In this document: positions 1 to 5,603 of the stretch, piece after piece | How positions within the stretch are numbered: position 1 is the first letter of the stretch | How the letters are laid out: the number at the start of each line of letters is the position of its first letter | Translations under genes and position numbers: made by a program | The notes under the pieces: model-generated | Databases searched by the model: none | Told to the model about the DNA's origin: nothing | What the model saw: only the letters and a program-made list of their open reading frames with translations | NCBI GenBank assembly: GCA_040005555.1 | Contig: JBDTYT010000047.1 | Coordinates: 1-13,163, forward strand | From: JBDTYT01 sp040005555 | GTDB lineage: Bacteria; Actinomycetota; UBA4738; HRBIN12 | Direction of reading: 5' to 3' | Length of the DNA: 13,163 nt

Positions 1-37
1 TCCAGAATCAGCCGGGCTACCATTACCCCACGGGCCA
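1..37 (-). tRNA. tRNA-Gln (CUG anticodon), 5' half, cut by window edge
   Basis: Reading the minus strand from 37 down to 1 gives the first half of a tRNA cloverleaf. It has a 7-base acceptor strand (TGGCCCG, 37-31), TG, and a D-arm with GGG/CCC stem (28-26 with 16-14) and a loop containing A14 and the GG pair. Then come G26, an anticodon stem strand GCTGA (12-8), and a 7-base loop TTCTGGA (7-1). The anticodon CTG at 5-3 decodes glutamine codon CAG. The 3' half lies beyond the left edge, so the second acceptor strand and T-arm cannot be checked. A tRNA-Gln near the hupB-ddl region also fits, from memory, the actinobacterial gene order. Confidence 0.85.
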
Positions 38-47
38 AACGGCCTCG

Positions 48-74
48 ATGCTATCAGGGGCTCCCGCCGGTCAC
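48..74 (-). promoter_or_regulatory. Candidate tRNA-Gln promoter overlapping the lipoprotein gene end
   Basis: On the minus strand a -10-like TAGCAT (53-48) lies 10 nt before the first tRNA base, and a -35-like GTGACC (74-69) lies 15 nt further upstream, a short spacer. The -10 begins just after the lipoprotein stop codon (56-54) and the -35 is inside that gene. The tRNA could therefore have its own promoter rather than depend on read-through. This is a weak, motif-only call. Confidence 0.35.
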
Positions 75-692
75 GGGGAAGGTCGAGAAGCCCGGAGGCA
101 CACCGGCGCGGAACGACGCGAGCACGCGCATGAAGTCCCCGCGCTCGCCGTCCCATCCGCCCGGAGGGAAGATCGCGGCGAGCAGGTATCCGTCACCCTT
201 CGTGCCGAGCGAGACCGCGGCGGCGACGCTCGACGTAACCTGTCCGCTTTGGGTCACGTCGGCGACGATGAGCCGACCCGGGCTCCCGGCGATCCCCACC
301 GCCTCCTCGTGCCGCACGTCGACGATGGGATCACCGGTGAGGAAGTACAGCGCCATCGCGTTGAGATCGCTGAACGTGTCGGTCGTCACGACGAAGGCTT
401 CGTACGTCGTCTGATCGGTCGGCGCGGTCTGCCCGAGGTTCAAGCCGCCACCGAACCCTCCCGCCTGAGGCGACGGGCTCGGCTGCGGGGGAGCGGCGAT
501 CACGCCGGTGAGCAGGCCCGGCACGCCGCTCGCTGCGGCTTGTGGCGGCGTGACGGTGATGTCGTTGGCCGCGGGAAGGCTCGCGTTGAACAGTCCTTGG
601 GGATCGTAGTACCTGGCGAGGTCCCGCCCGCTGCTGCTCGAGCAGGCGAGGAGACCGATCGCGATCGTCGCCAACGCGACCCGCGTCCTCAT
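54..692 (-). CDS. Secreted lipoprotein, PsbP/LpqN-like fold suspected
   Basis: A 212-residue protein starting with a short lipoprotein signal peptide: basic n-region MRTR, hydrophobic stretch, and lipobox LLAC (residues 14-17). Cys17 would be lipidated and the protein anchored outside the membrane. After a serine-rich linker comes a pattern of the type 'YYDPQGLFNASLP', a proline/glycine-rich insert (about residues 60-85), then a compact domain ending in RVLASFR. This layout resembles PsbP/LpqN-type lipoproteins, but that fold is my inference. Starts at 701 and 722 are also in frame; 692 gives the best signal peptide and none has a clear Shine-Dalgarno. The gene is divergent from HU and lies just upstream of tRNA-Gln. 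Its function is unknown. The open frame continues far upstream to 1367, but that part is antisense to HU and not credible. Confidence 0.8.
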   Translation of the reverse strand: MRTRVALATIAIGLLACSSSSGRDLARYYDPQGLFNASLPAANDITVTPPQAAASGVPGLLTGVIAAPPQPSPSPQAGGFGGGLNLGQTAPTDQTTYEAFVVTTDTFSDLNAMALYFLTGDPIVDVRHEEAVGIAGSPGRLIVADVTQSGQVTSSVAAAVSLGTKGDGYLLAAIFPPGGWDGERGDFMRVLASFRAGVPPGFSTFPVTGGSP

Positions 693-721
693 GCGACACA
701 TCGTGCCATCCGGGGCGGGCA

Positions 722-751
722 TTGACCAGGGATGCGGAACCTCGCTACGGT
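722..751 (+). promoter_or_regulatory. HU gene promoter
   Basis: TTGACC (722-727) and TACGGT (746-751) are separated by 18 nt and match a housekeeping-sigma promoter well. The expected transcription start is near 758, giving a leader of about 20 nt that carries the HU ribosome binding site. This is the best -35/-10 pair in the window. Confidence 0.6.
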
Positions 752-761
752 GCAACCTGCC

Positions 762-770
762 GGAGGGAGG
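762..770 (+). promoter_or_regulatory. Ribosome binding site fixing the HU start
   Basis: GGAGGGAGG lies 7 nt before ATG 778. It selects this start over the longer in-frame opening at 691, which has no such site and would place a non-HU sequence before the domain. Confidence 0.75.
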
Positions 771-777
771 CTTGCGG

Positions 778-1095
778 ATGAACAAGAACGGGCTCATCGC
801 CGAGGTGTCGAAGCGCACGGGGGCGAGCAAGGCCGACATCGGGCGGGCGGTCGACGCGGCCATGGACGTGATCCGCGAGTCGGTGGCCAAGGGCGACCGG
901 GTCTCGCTCGTCGGGTTCGGCACGTTCGAGCGCAAGCGGCGCAACCGCCGCATCGCCCGCAATCCGCGCAAGCCCGAGACACCGATCGTGGTACCCGCGC
1001 GTGATCTGCCATGGTTCGTCGCGGGCAAGGAGTTCAAGGACCTCGTGGCCGCGAAGCGTCCTCGCAAGGCCGCCAAGCCCACCCGCCGGCGGTGA
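778..1095 (+). CDS. hup: HU-family nucleoid DNA-binding protein with short basic tail
   Basis: A 105-residue HU/IHF-family protein that bends and compacts DNA as a dimer. The N-terminal helical body (residues 1-40) is followed by GFGTFERKRRNRR (46-58), the beta arm with RNP (61-63, whose proline is the DNA-intercalating residue in the family), and the closing FVAGKEFKDLV segment. The usual GRNP is ARNP here. After residue 92 comes a short Lys/Arg-rich tail (KRPRKAAKPTRRR), a reduced version of the long basic tail of actinobacterial HupB. The start at 778 is fixed by GGAGGGAGG. The gene converges on the cold-shock-like gene with only 10 nt between the stops. Confidence 0.95.
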   Translation: MNKNGLIAEVSKRTGASKADIGRAVDAAMDVIRESVAKGDRVSLVGFGTFERKRRNRRIARNPRKPETPIVVPARDLPWFVAGKEFKDLVAAKRPRKAAKPTRRR

Positions 1096-1105
1096 ACCAG
1101 CTCCG

Positions 1106-1312
1106 CTAGAACGTGACGATCTGGAGCGTCCGGGCGAGCTTGTGGCCGCCCTCCTCGATCAGGTCGAACTTCACCCGCTGACCGACCCGGAGCATCCGGA
1201 TGCCCGAGCCCTCTACCGACGTGGCGTCGATGCCCACCTCCGTCCGATCCTCCATGAGCAGCGAGCCCGTCCGCTGCTCGATGTCGAAATCCTTGATGGT
1301 GCCCTGCGGCAT
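1106..1312 (-). CDS. Cold-shock-domain-like small protein, degenerate RNP motifs
   Basis: A 68-residue protein with the length and strand pattern of a cold-shock domain: opening GTIKDFD (family GxVKWFN), a middle section, then VGQRVKFDLIEEGGHKLARTLQIV (family 'GQKVEFEV...A.NV'). The RNP1 motif (family KGFGFI) is replaced by RTGSLL (14-19) and RNP2 (family VFVHFS) by VGIDATS (26-32), so the aromatic nucleic-acid-stacking residues are mostly gone. It may bind nucleic acid differently or act through protein contacts. ATG 1312 follows AGGAGG (1323-1318), which overlaps the stop codon of cofC. The two genes are therefore one transcription unit, cofC first. Family membership is likely; function is inferred only. 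Confidence 0.75.
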   Translation of the reverse strand: MPQGTIKDFDIEQRTGSLLMEDRTEVGIDATSVEGSGIRMLRVGQRVKFDLIEEGGHKLARTLQIVTF

Positions 1313-1321
1313 CGGTGCCTC

Positions 1322-1966
1322 CTAGGCGTTCACCGGCAGGCGCTCGGCCAGGTCCATCTCCACGCACACCTCCCGGGCGCGGCCACGCCGTCCTGAGTCG
1401 AGCAGCGTGAGGATATCGCCCGGGACGTCGAGGTCGAAGGACAGCTGCGGGTCCTCGACGACGGCGACCGGGAGCTGGCGCTCGTTCGCGAGCTCGAGGT
1501 GGCGGCGGAACGAGTCCGGCCCGAACCGCGCCGGGATCGCGCGGGGGGGCCGCCTGAGCAACAGGCTGGTACCCGCTCCGCCGTTCGAGGGTGCGACGAC
1601 GACCGATCCGAGCGTCCGCAGGGCCCTGCCGAGGACCGAGGCCGTCACGAGGGGGAGATCACCGGGCACCACGGCGAGCGCCGTCGCGCCCTCCTCGCGC
1701 GCCATCGTCTCGACCTGGCGGACGGCCGCCGAGAGCGGGGACCTCGTCTCGGGGACCGGCCGGGCTCCGCGGCGGGCCGCGACCTCGAGGGCGACCTCGT
1801 CGGGCGAGATCACCCACGTGTCCCACCCGCTGACGGCGAGCGTCGCGTCCAGCACGTCCTCGAGCATGGCGAGCGCGAACGCCCCTCGCTCGAGCGACGA
1901 CATCATGGGCGCCAGGCGCGTCTTCGCGCGAGAAAGCGATTTCACCGGAACGGCGATGACCCGCAC
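1322..1966 (-). CDS. cofC: 2-phospho-L-lactate / PEP guanylyltransferase, coenzyme F420 biosynthesis
   Basis: A 214-residue nucleotidyltransferase of the CofC/FbiD family. It joins GTP to 2-phospholactate (archaea) or phosphoenolpyruvate (mycobacterial FbiD) to make the activated side-chain precursor of coenzyme F420. Diagnostic stretches are VPVKSLSRAKTRLAP (residues 6-20), the nucleotide-binding VVPGDLPLV near the middle, and SFDLDVPGD near the C-terminus. The length fits the family. The GTG start at 1966 has no Shine-Dalgarno; a TAGCCT hexamer ends 6 nt before it, which suggests a leaderless transcript. No other F420 gene is in the window, so F420 production is inferred from this gene alone. 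It is followed by the cold-shock-like gene and lies divergent from plsC. Confidence 0.9.
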   Translation of the reverse strand: MRVIAVPVKSLSRAKTRLAPMMSSLERGAFALAMLEDVLDATLAVSGWDTWVISPDEVALEVAARRGARPVPETRSPLSAAVRQVETMAREEGATALAVVPGDLPLVTASVLGRALRTLGSVVVAPSNGGAGTSLLLRRPPRAIPARFGPDSFRRHLELANERQLPVAVVEDPQLSFDLDVPGDILTLLDSGRRGRAREVCVEMDLAERLPVNA

Positions 1967-1972
1967 GGGTCC

Positions 1973-1978
1973 AGGCTA
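1973..1978 (-). promoter_or_regulatory. -10-like element for leaderless cofC
   Basis: TAGCCT on the minus strand matches TANNNT and ends exactly 6 nt before GTG 1966, placing the expected transcription start at or next to the start codon. No convincing -35 is seen. Confidence 0.4.
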
Positions 1979-2026
1979 CCCCTCGACGGCGGAGTTCGGC
2001 GGCGGTGGCGGCGTTCGGAGAAGCAG

Positions 2027-2032
2027 TAGGCT
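2027..2032 (+). promoter_or_regulatory. Possible -10 element upstream of plsC
   Basis: TAGGCT, the same hexamer found before the PLP-enzyme gene at 2767. A start near 2039 would give a leader of roughly 55 nt to the CTG at 2095. A small CCGAG/CTCGG hairpin (2047-2060) would lie in that leader. No clear -35. Confidence 0.3.
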
Positions 2033-2139
2033 TCGAGCTCGGACGCCCGAGTGGGCTCGGCCGCCCGACCGCCACCTGAGAAAGGGGCTGCGGACTGGAG
2101 CCCTGGTATCACATCGCGAAGTCGGCTCTGCTCGGTCCC

Positions 2140-2769
2140 ATGAAGTTCTGGTTCAACTGGCATCTCGAGGGACTCGAGAAGGTGCCGCCGCAGGGGCCGG
2201 TCATCGTTGCGGGCAACCACGTGTCGTACCTCGACGCGTTCGCCCACGGCTACTTCATCGTGAAGGGCGGGCGCCGGCCGAGGTTCCTCGGGAAGGCGGA
2301 GCTGTTCGACAATTGGTTCACGGGGACGGTCCTGCGCGGCTCCGGGCAGATCCCGGTTCGCCGGGGCACCGGGGATCAGGGGCCGCTCGACGCGGCCACT
2401 CGGGCGCTCGCCGCCGGCGAGGTCGTCGTGATCTACCCCGAGGGGACCGTCACGAAGAACGCCGACTTCTCGCCGATGAGGGCCAAGACCGGCGTGGTGC
2501 GGCTGGCGCTCGCGTCCGGTGCGCCCGTGCTCCCCGTGGCCACGTGGGGTGGACAAGCGGTCTGGCAGAAGGCCGGCAAAGGGAGTGTGCGGTTCGGCCG
2601 ACCGATCTGGCTGGCGGCCGGCGAGCCGATCGACCTCGCCTCGCAGCTTCGCGGCGAGCCCGGTATCGAGGAGCTTCGACGTCTCACCGAGGTCGTGATG
2701 GGGGAGCTCGCCGTGCTCGTGGAGAGCATGCGGTCGCGCTACCCGAAGCAGTGGAGCGAGGCGGAGTAG
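2140..2769 (+). CDS. plsC: 1-acylglycerol-3-phosphate acyltransferase family (PlsC-like)
   Basis: A membrane-associated acyltransferase that transfers an acyl chain to lysophosphatidate or a related acceptor. Numbered from ATG 2140, block I is NHVSYLD (26-32, catalytic His and Asp), block II IPVRRG (71-76), block III YPEGT (99-103) and block IV VLPVATWG (130-137), in the expected order. I list ATG 2140 as the conservative start, but it lacks a ribosome binding site. The in-frame sequence before it (EPWYHIAKSALLGP) looks like the normal amphipathic N-terminus of this family. The frame is open back to a stop at 2077 with no ATG, GTG or TTG, so the true start is probably CTG 2095, preceded by GAAAGGGG (2080-2087). 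The acyl acceptor cannot be assigned from sequence. Confidence 0.92.
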   Translation: MKFWFNWHLEGLEKVPPQGPVIVAGNHVSYLDAFAHGYFIVKGGRRPRFLGKAELFDNWFTGTVLRGSGQIPVRRGTGDQGPLDAATRALAAGEVVVIYPEGTVTKNADFSPMRAKTGVVRLALASGAPVLPVATWGGQAVWQKAGKGSVRFGRPIWLAAGEPIDLASQLRGEPGIEELRRLTEVVMGELAVLVESMRSRYPKQWSEAE

Positions 2770-2772
2770 GCT
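2767..2772 (+). promoter_or_regulatory. -10-like element for the PLP-enzyme gene, overlapping plsC stop
   Basis: TAGGCT (2767-2772) ends 7 nt before GTG 2780. Its first three bases are the plsC TAG stop codon. No Shine-Dalgarno stands at the normal distance from GTG 2780. A leaderless start is the simplest reading, although co-transcription from plsC also remains possible. Confidence 0.4.
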
Positions 2773-2779
2773 GGCTCGC

Positions 2780-3970
2780 GTGAGCGCCGACCGCGAGCGA
2801 GGGGGGTTCGCGACCCGCGCGATCCACAACGCGGCCATCCCACCGGTGGACCAGGACACGCCCAGCGTCCCCATCTTCCAGACCTCGACGTTCCGGTTCG
2901 ATACCTCGGAAGCCTTCGCGGAGACGATCAACTTCCGCCGGCCCGGCTACACCTACACACGCGGGTACGGCAACCCCACGTTGCTCGCGTTCGAGCGCGT
3001 GATGGCCGACCTCGAGGGCACCGAGAGCGCGATCTCGTTCGCCTCGGGCATGGCGGCCGTCCACACCGTGCTCACCACGAACGCGGGCGTCGGCGATCGC
3101 GTGGTGGCGACCGCCGAGCTCTACGGTGGTACGTACTCGCTGTTCACGAAGGTGATGCCCCGCTACGGCGTGCAGGTCGATCTGGTGAACCCGCACGACC
3201 TCGACGCCGTTGCCGCCGCGCTGCCGGGCGCGAAGCTCTTCTACGTCGAAACGATCGCGAACCCGAACGTCACCGTCGCCGACCTCGAGGCGCTCGGAGC
3301 GCTCTGCCACGCGGCCGAGGTGCCGAGCGCCGTCGACAACACCTTCGCATCGCCCTACCTGTGCACGCCTGCGGGCTTCGGCTTCGACTACGTGCTGCAC
3401 TCGGCCACGAAGTACATCGGGGGCCACAACGACCTGATCGGCGGCGTGGTCTGTTGTTCGCAGGAGCGCATGGAGGGTCTGCGTTCGACCGTCATCGAGA
3501 CGGGAGCAACGCTCGCGCCGCTCGAGGCCTGGCTGTGCATGCGCGGGCTGGCCACCCTCGAGCTGCGGGTGGAGCGGCACACGGCCACCGCCTCATCGCT
3601 CGCCGCGTTCCTCGAGCAGCATCCGAAGGTCGAGGCCGTGCATCACCCGTCGCTCGCCTCGCACCCTCAACGCGCCGTCGCGGAGCGACTGCTGCCCAAG
3701 GGCTCCGGAGGGATGCTCGCGTTCGAGGTCGCGGGCGGCGTGGAGGCGGGCACGAGGTTCTGCGATGCGGTCGAGCTCGCGTGGGTGGCGGCGAGCCTGG
3801 GCGGCGTTCAGACGCTCATCGGTCACGCGGCCTCGACCACGCACCGCCAGATGGACGCCGACGCGCGGCGAGCGGCGGGGATCGCGGACGGGCTCATCCG
3901 CGTGAGCGTCGGCCTGGAGGACCTTGACGACATCGTTCGTGATTTCGCGAGGGCGCTGGAGAAGGCGTGA
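2780..3970 (+). CDS. Cys/Met-metabolism PLP-dependent enzyme (cystathionine gamma-synthase / gamma-lyase / sulfhydrylase family)
   Basis: A 396-residue fold-type I PLP enzyme of trans-sulfuration or methionine metabolism. YTRGYGNPT (58-67) carries the Tyr/Arg that contact the cofactor phosphate of the neighbouring subunit. FASGMAAV (87-94), DNTFASP (186-192) and SATKYIGGHND (208-218, with Lys211 as the Schiff-base lysine) complete the set. The position of the reactive Cys of methionine gamma-lyases (family YGCT) reads YGGT here, which argues against a classical methionine gamma-lyase. It does not separate cystathionine synthase, cystathionine lyase and acyl-homoserine sulfhydrylase. The length fits the first two better. 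The start is GTG 2780. Its TGA stop overlaps the GTG of ddl (GTGA), so the two are translationally coupled. In relatives I recall gpsA between plsC and ddl, so this enzyme sits in an unusual place. Confidence 0.9.
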   Translation: MSADRERGGFATRAIHNAAIPPVDQDTPSVPIFQTSTFRFDTSEAFAETINFRRPGYTYTRGYGNPTLLAFERVMADLEGTESAISFASGMAAVHTVLTTNAGVGDRVVATAELYGGTYSLFTKVMPRYGVQVDLVNPHDLDAVAAALPGAKLFYVETIANPNVTVADLEALGALCHAAEVPSAVDNTFASPYLCTPAGFGFDYVLHSATKYIGGHNDLIGGVVCCSQERMEGLRSTVIETGATLAPLEAWLCMRGLATLELRVERHTATASSLAAFLEQHPKVEAVHHPSLASHPQRAVAERLLPKGSGGMLAFEVAGGVEAGTRFCDAVELAWVAASLGGVQTLIGHAASTTHRQMDADARRAAGIADGLIRVSVGLEDLDDIVRDFARALEKA

Positions 3971-5070
3971 GGAAGCGGGTCGTGATCTTGTTCGGCGGGC
4001 GCTCCGCCGAGCACGAGATCTCGCTGATCTCGGCGCGTTCGGTGATCGACGCGCTGGACCCGGAGCGGTTCGAGGCCATCCCGATCGGCGTCACGAAGCG
4101 GGGCCGCTGGCAACTCATGATGGCCGGACCGCCCGTCCTGCCTCCGGGCCATACCTCGACGTTGCCCCACATCACCGAGTCGTCCGGACCCGAGGTCGCG
4201 CTCGACCAGGAGCCGGGTTCACAGGCCCTCGTCGGGCGGGACGGCCGGCGGACCGAGATCGACGTCGTGTTCCCGGTCATGCACGGACCGTTCGGTGAGG
4301 ACGGTTCGATCCAAGGATTCCTGGAGATGGCGGGGGTGCCGTACGTCGGTGCGGGCGTGCTCGGTTCCGCGCTCGGCATGGACAAAGCCGTGCAGAAGGT
4401 CCTCATGGCCTCAGCGGGTATCCCGGTCGCGGAGCACGAGGTCGTCTACGAGCGCGAGTGGGGGGAAGATCCCGAAGCCGTCCAGGCTCGCGCCGAGCAC
4501 CTCGGGTACCCGCTGTTCGCCAAGCCGGCGGCGCTCGGGTCCTCGGTGGGGATCTCCAAGGTGCACGACCCCGGCGAACTCCGTGGGGCGATGGAGGAGG
4601 CGTTCCGCTACGGCTCGAAGGCGCTCCTGGAGCGGAGCGTGGAAGGCGCGCGCGAGATCGAGTGCGCGGTCCTCGGCAACGATGAACCGGTCGCCTCCGT
4701 CGCGGGCGAGATCGTTCCGCGAGGACACGAGTTCTACGACTACGAGGCCAAATACGTCGACGAGCACGGGAGCGAGCTGATCATCCCGGCCGTCGTCGCA
4801 CCGGCGACCCTGGAAGAGATCCAGCGCCTCGCGGTCGCAGCGTTCCGCGTGATCGACTGTGCGGGGATGGCTCGCGTGGACTTCTTCATCACCCGTGACG
4901 GCGGGTTGATCCTCAACGAGGTGAACACGATCCCCGGATTCACGCAGATCTCGATGTATCCGAAACTGTGGGAGGCCTCCGGCGTGTCCTACCCCGAGCT
5001 CATCGACCGGCTCATCGAGCTCGCGCTCGAGCGCCACGCTGCGGAACGCAAGAAGGGCACGGGCATCTGA
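3967..5070 (+). CDS. ddl: D-alanine--D-alanine ligase
   Basis: A 367-residue ATP-grasp ligase that makes the D-Ala-D-Ala dipeptide for peptidoglycan in the cytoplasm. Landmarks are the N-terminal LFGGRSAEHEISL (8-20), HGPFGEDG (106-113), the ATP-binding FAKPAALGSSVG (184-195), the omega-loop EFYDYEAKY (255-263), the metal-ligand region ARVDFF (302-307) and NEVNTIPGFT (317-326). The Tyr-Lys-Tyr pattern in the omega loop is the one of D-Ala-D-Ala ligases, so a D-lactate (vancomycin-resistance type) ligase is unlikely. The GTG start is preceded by GGAG (3958-3961) and overlaps the previous stop by four bases. The gene ends at a strong hairpin shared with the convergent RAM-domain gene. Confidence 0.96.
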   Translation: MRKRVVILFGGRSAEHEISLISARSVIDALDPERFEAIPIGVTKRGRWQLMMAGPPVLPPGHTSTLPHITESSGPEVALDQEPGSQALVGRDGRRTEIDVVFPVMHGPFGEDGSIQGFLEMAGVPYVGAGVLGSALGMDKAVQKVLMASAGIPVAEHEVVYEREWGEDPEAVQARAEHLGYPLFAKPAALGSSVGISKVHDPGELRGAMEEAFRYGSKALLERSVEGAREIECAVLGNDEPVASVAGEIVPRGHEFYDYEAKYVDEHGSELIIPAVVAPATLEEIQRLAVAAFRVIDCAGMARVDFFITRDGGLILNEVNTIPGFTQISMYPKLWEASGVSYPELIDRLIELALERHAAERKKGTGI

Positions 5071-5073
5071 ACC

Positions 5074-5105
5074 GAGCCGGCCACCCGGTGGGTCGGTGCC
5101 GGCTC
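5074..5105. terminator. Bidirectional hairpin between ddl and the RAM-domain gene
   Basis: GAGCCGGC (5074-5081) pairs perfectly with GCCGGCTC (5098-5105), 8 bp with a 16-nt loop that can itself pair partly. It sits 3 nt after the ddl stop and 1 nt before the convergent stop codon at 5107-5109. There is no T-run, as is common for terminators in GC-rich actinobacteria. It could serve both strands. Confidence 0.65.
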
Positions 5106-5106
5106 C

Positions 5107-5340
5107 CTAGAGATGGACGACGGGGCACGTCAGCGTTCGGGTGATGCCGTCGACGCCCTGGATGCGCGCCACGACCAGCTTGCCGAGCTCATCGACGTTC
5201 TTCGCCTCCGCACGCACGATCACGTCGTAGGGGCCGGTGACGTCCTCGGCCTCCGCGACGCCGCCGATGTCGCGGACCTCCTTCGCGACCTGCGCAGCTT
5301 TACCGACCTCGGTCTGGATGAGGATGTAGGCCTGGACCAC
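5107..5340 (-). CDS. Stand-alone Lrp/AsnC effector-binding (RAM) domain protein
   Basis: A 77-residue protein consisting only of the Lrp/AsnC C-terminal ligand-binding domain: VQAYILIQTEVGKA (2-15), the turn TGPYDVIVRAEA (35-46) and the closing GVDGITRTLTC (62-72). The helix-turn-helix half of full regulators is absent, so it cannot bind DNA by itself in the usual way. Such domains form oligomers and may sense amino acids or pair with other proteins. The start is GTG 5340 with AGGAGG at 5352-5347. The frame stays open far upstream but has no further family sequence. Its position next to ddl matches, from memory, actinobacterial gene order. The ligand is unknown. Confidence 0.88.
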   Translation of the reverse strand: MVQAYILIQTEVGKAAQVAKEVRDIGGVAEAEDVTGPYDVIVRAEAKNVDELGKLVVARIQGVDGITRTLTCPVVHL

Positions 5341-5346
5341 GCGAGA

Positions 5347-5352
5347 CCTCCT
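5347..5352 (-). promoter_or_regulatory. Ribosome binding site fixing the RAM-domain start
   Basis: AGGAGG on the minus strand, 6 nt before GTG 5340. It excludes the long upstream extension of this open frame. Confidence 0.75.
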
Positions 5353-5432
5353 GGTTCGGGTGCCCCATGCTATCCACCGCACGAGGGGCCCGGCAATCGC
5401 ACCTCGGCGAAGAGAGGACGGCCGCCACGGCG

Positions 5433-5438
5433 GATAAT
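5433..5438 (+). promoter_or_regulatory. -10 element for the small basic protein gene
   Basis: GATAAT differs from TATAAT at one position and ends 6 nt before ATG 5445. No Shine-Dalgarno precedes that ATG, so a leaderless transcript is expected. It would drive the three-gene cassette to 6555. No clear -35 is seen. Confidence 0.5.
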
Positions 5439-5444
5439 GCCCAG

Positions 5445-5603
5445 ATGGTGAGCCGGAAGAAGCGCGCGAAGAAACAGGAGGATCCGCTGGCCGCCTACCG
5501 CCGGATCCGCAAGCCGATGCCGCCTCCCGAGAAGGTCCTCGCCGACAAGCGCCGCAAGCTCGAGGAGGAGGACGCCGAGCGGCAGATCCGGGGGCAACCG
5601 TGA
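5445..5603 (+). CDS. Small basic hypothetical protein
   Basis: A 52-residue, highly charged protein that I do not recognise. The N-terminus is a Lys/Arg cluster (MVSRKKRAKKQ), the middle is proline-rich (KPMPPPEK), and the C-terminal half (about 31-48) looks like a charged helix. There is no signal or membrane segment. The start at 5445 is chosen because a GATAAT lies 6 nt upstream; GTG 5448 is an alternative. Its TGA overlaps the GTG of the phosphoribosyltransferase (GTGA), which strongly supports that it is translated and coupled to that enzyme. The basic character could suit nucleic-acid or ribosome contact, but this is speculation. Confidence 0.65.
   Translation: MVSRKKRAKKQEDPLAAYRRIRKPMPPPEKVLADKRRKLEEEDAERQIRGQP

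Noticed and set aside
693..1367. Minus-strand extension of the lipoprotein frame to 1367 (437 codons in all)
   Set aside because: It is antisense to HU and to part of the cold-shock-like gene. The signal peptide and lipobox begin at 692, and the extension has arginine-rich low-information sequence typical of GC-rich shadow frames.
1407..2783. Plus-strand open frame of 458 codons over cofC and plsC
   Set aside because: Shadow frame: antisense to cofC and out of frame with plsC, with Arg/Gly/Ser-rich translation and no recognisable motif.
1942..2931. Minus-strand open frame of 329 codons over plsC
   Set aside because: Antisense to plsC, which has all four acyltransferase blocks; the translation shows no family features.
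2780..3970. Classical methionine gamma-lyase
   Set aside because: The reactive cysteine of that enzyme is glycine here (YGGT), so I kept only the family-level call.
3967..5070. D-Ala-D-Lac (vancomycin-resistance type) ligase instead of Ddl
   Set aside because: The omega loop carries the Tyr-Lys-Tyr pattern (FYDYEAKY) of D-Ala-D-Ala ligases, and no vanH or vanX neighbours are present.
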